Positions 18,136 through 27,065 of a DNA stretch of 64,000 nt are shown here, in pieces. Source of the DNA: G963665925 sp963676345 (GTDB lineage: Bacteria > Bacillota > Clostridia > Peptostreptococcales > Acidaminobacteraceae). Numbering within the stretch: the stretch's first letter is position 1; the number at the start of each line of letters is the position of its first letter. The translations under genes and the position numbers were made by a program. The notes below the pieces were generated by a model. It saw nothing but the letters and a program-made list of their open reading frames with translations. It searched no databases and was not told the origin of the DNA. The stretch lies in NCBI GenBank assembly GCA_963676345.2, contig CAXXTS010000001.1, forward strand, positions 62,001-126,000, in the 5' to 3' direction.

Positions 18136-18696
18136 ATGGCTGATTTAAAACAAATGAAAAAGATTTTTACTAGAGCAAATGATAAATTTCTATCACGGGA
18201 TATTAAGTTAATTGAAGATGATGTAGCTGAACGTTCTTTATGTGGCGCCCTCAAATCTCACATTGAGAAGGAGTTGGAAAATACAGAGTATAAAGATTAC
18301 TATGTCGACAATGAGTATAATCGAAATTGCGGTAAAGTGAAGACTACCATAAATGGCAAGCAAAAAGTTATTAAAATTCAATGTGATTTATTAATTCATA
18401 GTCGAGGTGAAAATGAATCACAAGACAATTTAATTGCAATAGAAATGAAGAAAGAATATCAATCAGATGAGGAGAAAGATGCAGACCGAGATAGATTATG
18501 CGCGCTCACAAAGAGCAAGCATAATAATGAAACTTATTCATACGATGGAAAGACATTTCCTAAACAAGTATGTGGTTACGTCTTAGGTGTTTACTATGAA
18601 ACAAAAAGTGAAGGCATTCTGATTGAGTACTATTCAAATGGGAAGAAATTTGAAGAATATGAGAAAATGTACAAGAATGCAGGCAAGAAGAAGTAG
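18136..18696 (+). CDS. PD-(D/E)xK-like small protein
   Basis: A 186-residue protein with D84 (KIQCDLLIH) and E103-x-K105 (LIAIEMKKEYQ) separated by a short loop, the spacing of a restriction-endonuclease-like catalytic core. The C-terminal strand VCGYVLGVYYETKSEGILIEYY fits the same fold. AAAGGA precedes the ATG. The pairing with 17153-18064 suggests a two-component nuclease module; substrate unknown. Confidence 0.6.
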   Translation: MADLKQMKKIFTRANDKFLSRDIKLIEDDVAERSLCGALKSHIEKELENTEYKDYYVDNEYNRNCGKVKTTINGKQKVIKIQCDLLIHSRGENESQDNLIAIEMKKEYQSDEEKDADRDRLCALTKSKHNNETYSYDGKTFPKQVCGYVLGVYYETKSEGILIEYYSNGKKFEEYEKMYKNAGKKK

Positions 18697-18742
18697 TTTA
18701 TTTATATAATGAGTTAGCGAATGCTCAACGCTTTTTAACATC

Positions 18743-18874
18743 ACGTAACACAGCGGTGTCCCGCCATTCGCCTGGTGGTGACATAGTTAATAGTGTTATC
18801 AAGTTTACTGTTATGAACAAGCTAAATGTGTTGACGTAAGTGGCAAACGAGCGTGAACCGTGGGAACGTTATAT
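18743..18874 (+). other. attC 12 (class II)
   Basis: R'' ACGTAAC at 18743-18749 and R' GTTATAT at 18868-18874. ATTCGCC/GGCAAAC arms (the pairing is weaker than in its relatives). No terminator or -10. Confidence 0.9.
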
Positions 18875-19744
18875 AACACAACTGCTGAGGTGTTTTGTGT
18901 CGAAGTTTTTGGAAGGTTGTAGCCGAAAAACCGAACTGACTCAGAGAAAAAGACTATGTTTACATTGTTGTACGCCTCATTGCATTAAGTACTTAATAAA
19001 AGTACAAAGTGAAAGCTTGTTCTCTTTTGCACATAATTTATGACTTATAAATACTAGGGGAAATGGGGGGCAAACATGCGTGCACTGAATACATGGCAGT
19101 TGCGGCAATGGTTCCCGACATTTTTTTCTTTCACCGAATATTCCCGACACTGTACTATGGGGCAGTTTAATTTGCGGTTGAACCTACGACTTTAAGGCTG
19201 ATAAATAGTACCCGTTTTGTTAATTAGTGTATTGTAGTTGTTTAGCAGCGGTATTAACTATTTTGATAACTAAACACTCAGCGAGAATTATTGCTGTATG
19301 TAATTACGAAGCTCAAGTGGCCGCAATTTTTAGTGTCAAAGTTTACAGTGGGGACATACCGAATCTTTACTCAATAATCGCCCCTTCGCTGTTTGCAACT
19401 GCTGTTTCATACATTAGTGCACTGTATTAAAGGTATTTTAACTTACTCAGAACAAGCTTTCTGTGTGGTAATGAATTTGTGGTGATTAAAAGTTCGGCTA
19501 TCACTCTTTGGAGTGAGCACATTCTGAGCCACTTCTTGTAATAAAGAGTCTATGGCTTCGTACAATTTTTAAGTTGTTGGTATTTTGCAGTTCAAGTGTG
19601 TCTGGCTATTAAAATAAAGTGGGTGAAATAGCTTATGAAGTATTGGTTAGCGTGAAGAATTAGCAAAAAGTGAATCAGAAATTCATAGTTAATCATATAT
19701 GGAAATAGTGAGCTGGCTATACCGCCTTGACTGCAGATTGCATC
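18868..19744 (+). repeat. Gene-less cassette B, copy 2
   Basis: Second copy of the 0.9-kb cassette. An indel near 19325 replaces the short ORF seen in copy 1 with a different 67-codon frame (19227-19430), evidence that neither is protein coding. Confidence 0.85.
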
Positions 19745-19871
19745 ATATAACACAGCAGTTCCCAAAACGCCCAGATTTGTAGAAATCAGGCTTATTTATT
19801 GACTATAAGTGTTAAAATATAGAAGAGTGGTAATAAAGTGGGGCGCATCGGGAACTGTGGAACCGTTAGGC
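19745..19871 (+). other. attC 13 (class I, B type)
   Basis: R'' ATATAAC at 19745-19751 and R' GTTAGGC at 19865-19871. Hairpin AGATTTGTAGAAATCAGG (one mismatch relative to other B copies), then TG-T-TAAAAT at 19810-19818. Confidence 0.9.
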
Positions 19872-19926
19872 ACAATCCAGCTATATATAGTTAAGGTAAC
19901 TACTAATGAGAGGATATGAGTTAATA

Positions 19927-20817
19927 ATGAAAATTGGAAGAAATGATCAATGTCCATGTGGTAGTGGGAAAAAATATAAGAAATGTTGTATGAACAAGTT
20001 TGATAGTTTGCATAAACGAAGTAAATTATGGGATAAAGACGAAGTTGAAAAGCAGTCGAGCGAAGAAATATTAGAAACACTAAATTTTTTTGGGGTGAAG
20101 ACCTCATTAACTGATTTTAATACATTAACTGGTCAATACTACTCAGCGGAGGATTTATCTGAACATTGGTTTGAAAAGTATCCATTAGACTTAAGTAGTA
20201 TAAATGAAGATTATTTGTGGTTTGCAGCATGGGTTCTATGGGAGCGTGATAGTAATGCGATGCAAATCTGTGATGAACGAATTGATGAATTAATCGAAAA
20301 GGGTTATGAAACTATGGAAGAGCCAGAATCAAGTTCTGTTAAATTATGGACTGATGCATGGGAGGCTATCAAGTCACGTTATATGAGCAAGAATTCAATT
20401 GAGACTTATGAAGAGTCCTTTAAAGGTGATATGAGCCTATTTAATTGGTGTCAGGATTTTGAAGAGCTTCTGTATAATCATGGATTGTATAAAGAGTGGA
20501 ACCAATATTGTTGTGAACTTGTAGAGAGATTTAGAGAAAGTGATGAGAGCCTTATCAAGAACATACTCAAGTCGCTCGGAGAGAGCTATTTTATACTAGG
20601 TGACAAGAATTCTGGAGACCGAGTATTTAAAGAGTTAATAACAGATTATCCAAAATGGACTTGGGGTTACATTGGTTGGTCAGATATGTATGCCAGTTTT
20701 AGACCAAACAAAAACATTGAGGAAAATAAGGATATGGTGAAACAACTACTAGAAGAAGCTGAACAAATTGCAGTAGAAGATTTTGAGAAGGAAGCTATTA
20801 GAGAGCGATTGCATTAG
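19927..20817 (+). CDS. SEC-C motif protein with helical repeat body
   Basis: A 296-residue protein starting MKIGRNDQCPCGSGKKYKKCC: the SEC-C zinc motif with C9, C11, C20 and C21, normally at the C-terminus of SecA but here at the N-terminus. The body is acidic and helical; residues ~190-270 (SLGESYFILGDKNSGDRVFKELITDYP...) resemble TPR units. An ATG at 19906 is also possible, but the family usually begins at this Met. SEC-C plus TPR proteins occur in abortive-infection-like genes; the function of this one is unknown. Confidence 0.75.
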   Translation: MKIGRNDQCPCGSGKKYKKCCMNKFDSLHKRSKLWDKDEVEKQSSEEILETLNFFGVKTSLTDFNTLTGQYYSAEDLSEHWFEKYPLDLSSINEDYLWFAAWVLWERDSNAMQICDERIDELIEKGYETMEEPESSSVKLWTDAWEAIKSRYMSKNSIETYEESFKGDMSLFNWCQDFEELLYNHGLYKEWNQYCCELVERFRESDESLIKNILKSLGESYFILGDKNSGDRVFKELITDYPKWTWGYIGWSDMYASFRPNKNIEENKDMVKQLLEEAEQIAVEDFEKEAIRERLH

Positions 20818-20838
20818 TTTTTGATTACGCAGGACAAT

Positions 20839-20971
20839 GCCTAACACAGCGGTGTCCCGCCATTCGCCTGGTTGTGACGGAGTTTAGGAATGTTCCATAA
20901 TTAATTTCTGTAACATAGCTGAAAGTGTTGCAATAGAAGGCGAACGAGCGTGAACCGTGGGAACGTTATAT
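20839..20971 (+). other. attC 14 (class II)
   Basis: R'' GCCTAAC at 20839-20845 and R' GTTATAT at 20965-20971. No terminator or -10. The MITE-like element begins 25 bp after the G of this R' box. Confidence 0.92.
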
Positions 20972-20975
20972 GAAA

Positions 20976-20989
20976 CTTTTTTAGAGGTG
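20976..20989. repeat. 14-bp target duplication, left copy
   Basis: CTTTTTTAGAGGTG, identical to 21554-21567 on the other side of the MITE-like element. Confidence 0.85.
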
Positions 20990-21553
20990 CTTAAATGAAA
21001 AAGTAAGTTCCGTTTTAGCCTAAATTGCGGAAGTTAGTACTGCACACTTTTGAAAGCGGAAGTTAGTTTTGCAAAGGACATACATCTAGTTGTATTAGTG
21101 AGTACTTCAAGGCCATGTAGTATATAGACTTAATCAAGGTTTTAGACAAAAGTAAAATTCAAAATAATGATATAAAAAGATATAAGCCTCATAAATAGCG
21201 TGTTAGAGGATTGTAATGATTTACTTAATGCATTCCTGATGTACAGTATTAAAGATGAATGGTATTATAATCTGCAAGAGAATCTATTGTCGATTGGCGG
21301 AATACTTTGGTTGAATTTCATTGGTAAATCAAACCGGAAGTTACTCGTGCAAAAGATAGGTTAGCGGAATTTACTCTTGCAAGATTAACCGGTAGCCTTT
21401 TTAGTGTACAAAAAATCGCTAAGAAATTAACAGAAAAAGTAAAAACGCTGTTTTTTTCAGTATATCTGGACGTACGTTTGGAAAGATAAAACGGATGTTA
21501 CTGTTGCACGGCAACAAGTTGATGAAAAACGGAAGTTAGTTTTTCAATCAACG
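20990..21553 (+). mobile_element. MITE-like element, copy 1
   Basis: A 564-bp insertion with no ORF, flanked by a 14-bp direct repeat. The termini are imperfect inverted repeats (left TGAAAAAGTAAGTTCCG, right end complement TGAAAAACTAACTTCCG). Several subterminal copies of CGGAAGTTAGTTTTGCA-like sequence (near 21028, 21056, 21330, 21373, 21490 and 21530) look like multiple transposase binding sites, as at IS21- or Tn7-type ends. The element split the 5' leader of the HNH gene. The right-hand duplication restored AGAGGTG, its ribosome binding site. Confidence 0.8.
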
Positions 21554-21567
21554 CTTTTTTAGAGGTG
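21554..21567. repeat. 14-bp target duplication, right copy
   Basis: CTTTTTTAGAGGTG; its AGAGGTG serves as the ribosome binding site for the ATG at 21572. Confidence 0.85.
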
Positions 21568-21571
21568 TTAT

Positions 21572-22348
21572 ATGGGAAATAGAAAATGTGTATATTGCAA
21601 TAATACTAGAGATTCAAAGATGTCTAAAGAACACATTATTTCCAGAAGTGTTCTTAAATCGGTTTTTGGTGAAAGTATTAGAAATGTTAGTAGTGGAGCA
21701 CCAATTAACAAAACGGTTATTGACTTAGAGCATGTTATTAAAGATGTTTGTCGAACGTGTAATAGCGATTTATCTACATATGATTCTAGAGGAAGAATGT
21801 TCGCTGAGAACACAAAAGCAATTTATAATGCCACAGATTTTATGTTGCCAATAGATGTTGAATTAATAAATTGGTTTATTAAAACACATCTGAATTTCTT
21901 AAGAAGTATTCCTGATATCCAAACCAGTGAAAAATATGAGGTATCTAGTGAGATTTATAAAAAACTTTTAAGACAAGATGTTATTGGGAGTGACTATTTG
22001 CAGTTATATGTTGAAGGTTTTGAAGGACTTCCATATTTCTGGAACGAGGAGTCTGAGAAGAAAATACCCTATTTTAGTTATAGAAGTGTACGATCACAAG
22101 TCAATAATATAGTTATTTCAAATTTTCGGTTCAAGTTTTTAGATACCTTTATTCTATTGCCTTATAAATCCAATTACCAAAACTTTGATATAAGGTGTAA
22201 GAATGTGGTAGATGAAATCTCATTTGATTTTGGATTTAATCTTCAACGTATAAATTATGAAGGTTGTGCGCAATCAGAAATTAAAGTAGAAAATGTTATA
22301 AGTTCAGAAACTCTCTTAAGAACTGTAATCCAAAAGGTTAGTCTTTAA
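21572..22348 (+). CDS. HNH endonuclease-like protein
   Basis: A 258-residue protein. C6-x2-C9, then KEHIISRS (H21) and C60-x2-C63-N give the zinc-supported beta-beta-alpha metal centre of HNH nucleases; the HIISRS segment holds the general-base His. The C-terminal 150 residues are unassigned and may recognise substrate. The AGAGGTG ribosome binding site lies within the target duplication of the MITE-like element. Likely a DNA-targeting effector or restriction enzyme; no partner gene shares the cassette. Confidence 0.78.
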   Translation: MGNRKCVYCNNTRDSKMSKEHIISRSVLKSVFGESIRNVSSGAPINKTVIDLEHVIKDVCRTCNSDLSTYDSRGRMFAENTKAIYNATDFMLPIDVELINWFIKTHLNFLRSIPDIQTSEKYEVSSEIYKKLLRQDVIGSDYLQLYVEGFEGLPYFWNEESEKKIPYFSYRSVRSQVNNIVISNFRFKFLDTFILLPYKSNYQNFDIRCKNVVDEISFDFGFNLQRINYEGCAQSEIKVENVISSETLLRTVIQKVSL

Positions 22349-22365
22349 AAATCTAAAAAAGCATC

Positions 22366-22494
22366 ATATAACACAGCAATTCCCAACATGCCCCTTTGGT
22401 AACAGAGGGGCTGATTTATGCTTAGTATATGGTAGAATATAACATAGGAGTAATAAAGAGTGGGGGCACATCGGGAATTGTGGGAACGTTATAT
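22366..22494 (+). other. attC 15 (class I)
   Basis: R'' ATATAAC at 22366-22372 and R' GTTATAT at 22488-22494. CCCCTTTG/CAGAGGGG hairpin; tail is CTGATTTAT rather than TATTTAT; TATG-G-TAGAAT at 22428-22438. Confidence 0.92.
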
Positions 22495-23370
22495 AACACA
22501 ACTGCTGAGGTGTTTTGTGTCGAAGTTTTTTGGAATGTTGTAGCCGAAAAACCGAACTGGCTCAGAGAAAAAGACTATGTTTACATTGTCGTACGCCTCA
22601 TTGCATTTAAGTACTTAATAAAAAGTACAAAGTGAAAACTTGTTCTCTTTTGCACATAATTTATGACTTATAAATACTAGGGGAAATGGGGGGGCAAACA
22701 TGCGTGCACTGAATACATGGCAGTTGCGGCAATGGTTCCCGACATTTCATTTCTTTCACCGAATATTCTCGACACTGTACTATGGGGCAGTTTAATTTGC
22801 GGTTGAACTTACGACTTTTAGGCTGATAATGAGTCCCCATTTTGTTAATAAGTGTATTGTAGTTATTTAGCAGCGGCATTAACCATTTTGATAGTTAAAT
22901 ACTCAACGAGAATTATTGCTGTATATAATGAGGAAGTTCAAGTGGCCGCTATTCAAATGTCAAAGTTTACAGTGGGGACTTACCGAATTTTTACTTAATG
23001 ATCGCCCCCTTCGCTGCTTGCAACTGCTCATTAATACATTAGTGCACAGCACCAAAGGTGTTCTAACTTACTCAGAACAAGCTTTCTGTGTGGTAATGAA
23101 TTTGTGGTGATTAAAAGTCCGGCTATAACTCGTTTGGAGTGAGCACATTCTGAGCCACTTCTTGTAATAAAGAGTCTATGGCTTCGTACAATTTTTAAGT
23201 TGTTGGTATTTTGCAGTTCAGGTGTGTCTGGCAATTAAAATAAAGTGGGTGAAATAGCTTATGAAGTATTGGTTAGCGTGAAGAATTAGCAAAAAGTGAA
23301 TCAGAAATTCATAGTTAATCATATATGGTAATAGTGAGCTGGCTATACCGCCCTGACTGCAGATTGCATC
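22488..23370 (+). repeat. Gene-less cassette B, copy 3
   Basis: Third copy of the 0.9-kb cassette, retaining the 64-codon ORF at 22916-23110 in altered form. Distinguished by AGTCCCCATTTTG where copy 1 reads AGTACCCGTTTTG. Confidence 0.85.
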
Positions 23371-23497
23371 ATATAACACAGCAGTTCCCAAAACGCCCTG
23401 ATTTGTAGAAATCAGGCTTATTTATCGACTATAAGTGTTAAAATATAGAAGAGTGGTAATAAAGTGGGGCGCATCGGGAACTGTGGAACCGTTATAT
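23371..23497 (+). other. attC 16 (class I, B type)
   Basis: R'' ATATAAC at 23371-23377 and R' GTTATAT at 23491-23497. CCTGATTT-GTAG-AAATCAGG hairpin, TTATTTAT, TG-T-TAAAAT at 23436-23444. Confidence 0.92.
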
Positions 23498-23531
23498 GAA
23501 ACTTCTAACTTAGATATATAGGAGAAGCATA

Positions 23532-23804
23532 ATGTTAGATTTTAAGAATAAACTGAGCAAGTTGAATTTTCGTCGTTCTGATATACGTGGTTTAATCATC
23601 TTGACAACTGTATACTTGGCAGGTGCTAAATTGTATTTTCCAAAAATGTTTGATTTAAGAATAGTTTTCTATTATGGAATTTACATTTTGCTTGGGCCTA
23701 TATGTATTTATCTAATTATTAGAATTTCTCACTGGGTAATTGGTTTAACAGGCTTTGACAAAATTGATTCAAATGATGTTGATAAGATTTTTTATAGGAA
23801 ATGA
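23532..23804 (+). CDS. Small two-helix membrane protein
   Basis: A 90-residue protein with two hydrophobic stretches (IRGLIILTTVYLAGAKLYF, about 18-38, and VFYYGIYILLGPICIYLIIRI, about 46-66). The C-terminal tail is polar and acidic (FDKIDSNDVDKIF). The tail resembles that of the other small membrane protein at 15877 (IDKIDKLFKKA), which may indicate a distant relationship. TAGGAG precedes the ATG. It is the only gene in a very short cassette. Function unknown. Confidence 0.55.
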   Translation: MLDFKNKLSKLNFRRSDIRGLIILTTVYLAGAKLYFPKMFDLRIVFYYGIYILLGPICIYLIIRISHWVIGLTGFDKIDSNDVDKIFYRK

Positions 23805-23832
23805 GAATGTGATTAGAAAACGTTAGAAGAAC

Positions 23833-23967
23833 ATATAACACGAGGGTGTCCCAACATTCACCGGGACATCTACGAGGTTCGTGTAATGTGTTAACTGGAG
23901 ACTTATTATGACACTGAAGGTCTTTGAAATAGTGGGGTGAACGTCGTGAACCCCGGGAACGTTAAGT
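23833..23967 (+). other. attC 17 (class II variant)
   Basis: R'' ATATAAC at 23833-23839 and R' GTTAAGT at 23961-23967. The arms read GGGTGTCCCAACATTCACC and GGTGAACGTCGTGAACCCC, a diverged class II. No terminator or -10. Confidence 0.88.
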
Positions 23968-24020
23968 AAAATTCTCCACTACGAAAAAAGAGCTATCTGA
24001 ATCAGATAACTCTAGTTGTC

Positions 24021-24626
24021 CTACATTGGTGTAATTATTAAATTGAATTGGATAGTAGCTGTATTACCGGAGTAACGGCCGCCGTTTTCAGTAACAGTGA
24101 TCATTTTTGAGAATGTAAGAGTTTGTCCTTTCATTATCTCAACATATGGTACTGAAATGGAATCAAATCCATAATCAGATTTTCCATCGTCATGTTCATA
24201 TACTACTAATTCAATATTCAAATCGGTTCCGTCTAAAATAATCTCAGATCCTTGTTGGTACGAGTAGTATGTAGTATTTTCAGATTTTATATAATAGTTC
24301 CATTCATTACCCACAGAATTGTTAGAAATAATGCTAGTACTAAAGTCAATCTTAGCTTTAGTTATTGCTGTATCGATATCGGTAATTGAAGTCAATGTGG
24401 TTTTGTTAAGTTCTGTTGTATTAAGTGAAAATCCAATTGCTGGAGCTAGTTCATCAATTGCTATAAAAAGTTGTCCATTGTTAACTATGCTTTTTAGTTG
24501 GACTTCTTCACCATCGATTAAAACGTTGATGGTAGTTGGTTGTGTAGTTGTATCAGCGCATGATATTGGAGAAGAAGTTAAGAAAATTAGAATTAAAGCA
24601 AATATGCAAATTGAGATTTTTTTCAA
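24021..24626 (-). CDS. Secreted copper amine oxidase N-terminal-like protein, reversed in its cassette
   Basis: A 201-residue exported protein: Lys-Lys, a hydrophobic core (ISICIFALILIFLTSS) and a probable cleavage near SCADTT. After it, INVLIDGEEVQLKSIVNNGQLFIAIDELAPAIGFSL matches the stalk-like Cu_amine_oxidN1 domain found on Gram-positive surface proteins. The rest is beta-rich (IELVVYEHDDGKSDYGFDS). The start is TTG, placed by AAGGAGG seven bases upstream. Among the cassette genes only this one runs against the array direction, and it has its own promoter. Confidence 0.75.
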   Translation of the reverse strand: MKKISICIFALILIFLTSSPISCADTTTQPTTINVLIDGEEVQLKSIVNNGQLFIAIDELAPAIGFSLNTTELNKTTLTSITDIDTAITKAKIDFSTSIISNNSVGNEWNYYIKSENTTYYSYQQGSEIILDGTDLNIELVVYEHDDGKSDYGFDSISVPYVEIMKGQTLTFSKMITVTENGGRYSGNTATIQFNLIITPM

Positions 24627-24644
24627 GTCAACACCTCCTTTCTA

Positions 24645-24679
24645 ATTATATTATATATATGGTAATAATGTAGCATCAA
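24645..24679 (-). promoter_or_regulatory. Promoter of the reversed secreted-protein gene
   Basis: On the minus strand TTGATG (24679-24674), an 18-bp spacer and TATAAT (24655-24650), with a second TATAAT overlapping at 24650-24645. It lets the reversed gene be expressed independently of the array. Confidence 0.6.
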
Positions 24680-24763
24680 GGAATTTCGAAAAATGAAAGA
24701 AATATTTAGATTGCGAATTGTATTATGAGAAATAGTATTGGCTTTAAAGCCGTTCCGAACTTC

Positions 24764-24893
24764 ACTTAACACATCAATTCCCAACATGCCCCATTGGTAT
24801 CAGAGGGGTATTTCTATGCGTAGTTTATGGTAGAATATAACATAAGAGTAAGAACGAGTGGGGGCACGATCGGGAATTGTGGGAACGTTATGA
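24764..24893 (+). other. attC 18 (class I)
   Basis: R'' ACTTAAC at 24764-24770 and R' GTTATGA at 24887-24893. CCCCATTG/CAGAGGGG hairpin with a weaker stem; TATG-G-TAGAAT at 24826-24836. ACTTAAC matches the rare GTTAAGT of site 17. Confidence 0.92.
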
Positions 24894-24982
24894 GACAAGG
24901 CTTTCTCTACTTAGTTAAAGTGTGAAAATAATCATTAAATTCCATAAATTATAATAATGTGTTAGATATTATATTAAAATGG

Positions 24983-24988
24983 TATAAT
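24983..24988 (+). promoter_or_regulatory. Extended -10 promoter of the 25040 gene
   Basis: TG-G-TATAAT with a perfect hexamer at 24983-24988 lies 52 bp before the start codon. No strong -35. Confidence 0.45.
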
Positions 24989-25039
24989 TGGAACGTTGGT
25001 AGGGTGAAATATTAAACGTATGGAAAGGCGGAAGTTGGT

Positions 25040-26455
25040 TTGAAAAGAGTTCTATTGATTATTATGCTTTTAATAGCAACATGTTCAACAGGTACTTTAG
25101 CTTTAGAAAGTGATGAGATTGAGTTTATTGGTGAATTCTCTCGTAGTGAAAGACAATTGTTTAAACAAGTGGATACGGATAACTATCTTTTGAGCTGGTA
25201 TCCAGTAGATAATGTAGCAAATTATAGTGTATACATCGACTATAGCTCAGAGGCTGTTAAGACCAATGAGGCAAAGTTGCTTGTTAACGACATTGCTTAT
25301 AATGGTGTAACACATATTAAGGTTGAAGCGGTAAATGAACTCGGTGAAGTAATTAAGTCATCAAAATCACTTTTGCTGAATAAAAGAGATGAAATGTTAA
25401 AAACATTATCCATTGAAGGGCCATACGGAGGGGTTCTGTATCCGTCAGATCATTTTTTAGATAATAGATTATATTTTAATTATGTTAAGGGTATGGATAA
25501 TTTTCATGTGATTATGAAAGACTCTAATGATGTCATCGCAGATTATTACTCATTCTATAACTTCGTTTCTATTAGAGAAAACTTATTTGATAGTGAAATG
25601 CGTGACCTTACTATAACAGTTGAAGCAGTAAATGGTGAAAAAGTACTTGCCTCTGAAGAAATTAGTTATACATTAAAAAAGACTTTTGATCAGTCTGATT
25701 ACAAAGTAGGTTTAACAAATAATAACGGTACATATTCAGCAGTCAATACAAATTTAAAACTTCAATTCAACGATAATATTCAACTATTTAAAAATATTGA
25801 TAAATCTCTGTATGGAAAAATAGAAGTAATCAACTTTGAAATGGACCAGGTATTATATGAGTCATACATAAGTAGAAGTCCACATGGCGATGGTTCGTTT
25901 GATATACCACTAAACTTAGATACGGGTGAATATTTTGTAATTATGACGATTGATAGCATTGATTCATATGATGATAATTATGTTGAGGAAAATGGTGGTT
26001 TAGTTGATCGGTCTGTAAAGAACAATTATGATAATGCTAAAGAAATAACTAAAGTTTTTGAATTACTAGAATACATAAGAGTTGAAAATACAGAAGCCAA
26101 GTCAGTTAATGAACTTATTGACGGTAAAGTACTGACTTTATTTGAATCGGATCCTAGCGGAACAACGTTCTCGTTTGAAAATACGGCTTATTCTGATTGG
26201 TGGGTTCTGACGTATGCAGATGGCAATGTGGTGAAGTTTACAATTTCAGAACCAATGGCTGTAGAATCTATGCTTGAGGGTGAGGTTAAACAGACGGTTA
26301 TTTGTGAAGTATTAAAAAATGATATGTTGTATGTTGACAGTGGTACAGATATAATTATTGGTGATTATTCTAGTATTTCAAATGTCGAAGGTGATCTTTC
26401 ATTAATCATGAATGTAGATGGTAACCATTTGAATTTTGTTTTTTCTAGTAAATGA
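25040..26455 (+). CDS. Secreted protein with fibronectin-like domain
   Basis: A 471-residue exported protein. The signal peptide is MKRVLLIIMLLIATCSTGTLA, cleaved near residue 21. Residues ~50-115 (YLLSWYPVDNVANYSVYID... ITHIKVEAVNELGEVIKSSKSL) have the strand pattern of a fibronectin type III domain (W in strand B, Y in strand C). A second similar module may follow. The remainder is beta-rich with no recognised catalytic motif and no anchor. The start is TTG with AAGGCGG upstream. Probably a surface or extracellular protein; it has its own extended -10 promoter. Confidence 0.65.
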   Translation: MKRVLLIIMLLIATCSTGTLALESDEIEFIGEFSRSERQLFKQVDTDNYLLSWYPVDNVANYSVYIDYSSEAVKTNEAKLLVNDIAYNGVTHIKVEAVNELGEVIKSSKSLLLNKRDEMLKTLSIEGPYGGVLYPSDHFLDNRLYFNYVKGMDNFHVIMKDSNDVIADYYSFYNFVSIRENLFDSEMRDLTITVEAVNGEKVLASEEISYTLKKTFDQSDYKVGLTNNNGTYSAVNTNLKLQFNDNIQLFKNIDKSLYGKIEVINFEMDQVLYESYISRSPHGDGSFDIPLNLDTGEYFVIMTIDSIDSYDDNYVEENGGLVDRSVKNNYDNAKEITKVFELLEYIRVENTEAKSVNELIDGKVLTLFESDPSGTTFSFENTAYSDWWVLTYADGNVVKFTISEPMAVESMLEGEVKQTVICEVLKNDMLYVDSGTDIIIGDYSSISNVEGDLSLIMNVDGNHLNFVFSSK

Positions 26456-26494
26456 TATTTTAATATAGTAAATTATTAATTCGAAAGCATCATC

Positions 26495-26624
26495 TCATAA
26501 CACATCAATTCCCAACATGCCCCTTTGGTAACAGAGGGGTATTTCTATGCGTAGTTTATGGTAGAATATAACATAAGAGTAAGAACGAGTGGGGGCACGA
26601 TCGGGAATTGTGGGAACGTTATGG
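26495..26624 (+). other. attC 19 (class I)
   Basis: R'' TCATAAC at 26495-26501 and R' GTTATGG at 26618-26624. CCCCTTTG/CAGAGGGG hairpin; TATG-G-TAGAAT at 26557-26567. Confidence 0.92.
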
Positions 26625-26657
26625 TGCAAGAAAAAACTAGTAAAGTGTGGTGAAGAG

Positions 26658-27065
26658 GTGAATATAATCAGATTCAATATAAGTGAAAAGAACAAAGCAA
26701 TAGCCCGATTAATTTCTGTAGTTGGGATCATTTTATTCGTAATAATTGGAGTGAGGGGTTTGACTCACTTGATATTTACTGGTCCAACAAGCGATCCAAT
26801 GAATGTAAGACATATGAATTTTACAAGTGAGTATAAGTATAGTTATGATCAATTCTCTAAAACTAGTCCTTATAACCAGTTTAGAAGAGGAAATCTAGAG
26901 AAAATAATTGAGCATAATCAGTTAGAAATTCAGAGTGAGGAAGTTAATATACTGAAGTATTATATGGATGGATATTCAAATACTAAAGTACCAGTAAAGG
27001 GGTTTTCTAAAGAAAGAGACAGTGTTCACAGAATTACTTTTATGAGTTCGATAGTGTCAACTCTT
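26658..27065 (+). pseudogene. Membrane-anchored protein, N-terminal part, cut by IS256
   Basis: The frame enters from inside attC 19, so the true start is downstream of 26624. A GTG at 26658 or an ATA/ATC after AGAGGTG (26654-26660) are candidates, with no ATG available nearby. One membrane helix (LISVVGIILFVIIGVRGLTHLIF) is followed by an extracytoplasmic polar region (MNFTSEYKYSYDQF...). The frame runs into IS256 at 27066. The C-terminal part is at 28379-28609. Confidence 0.6.
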
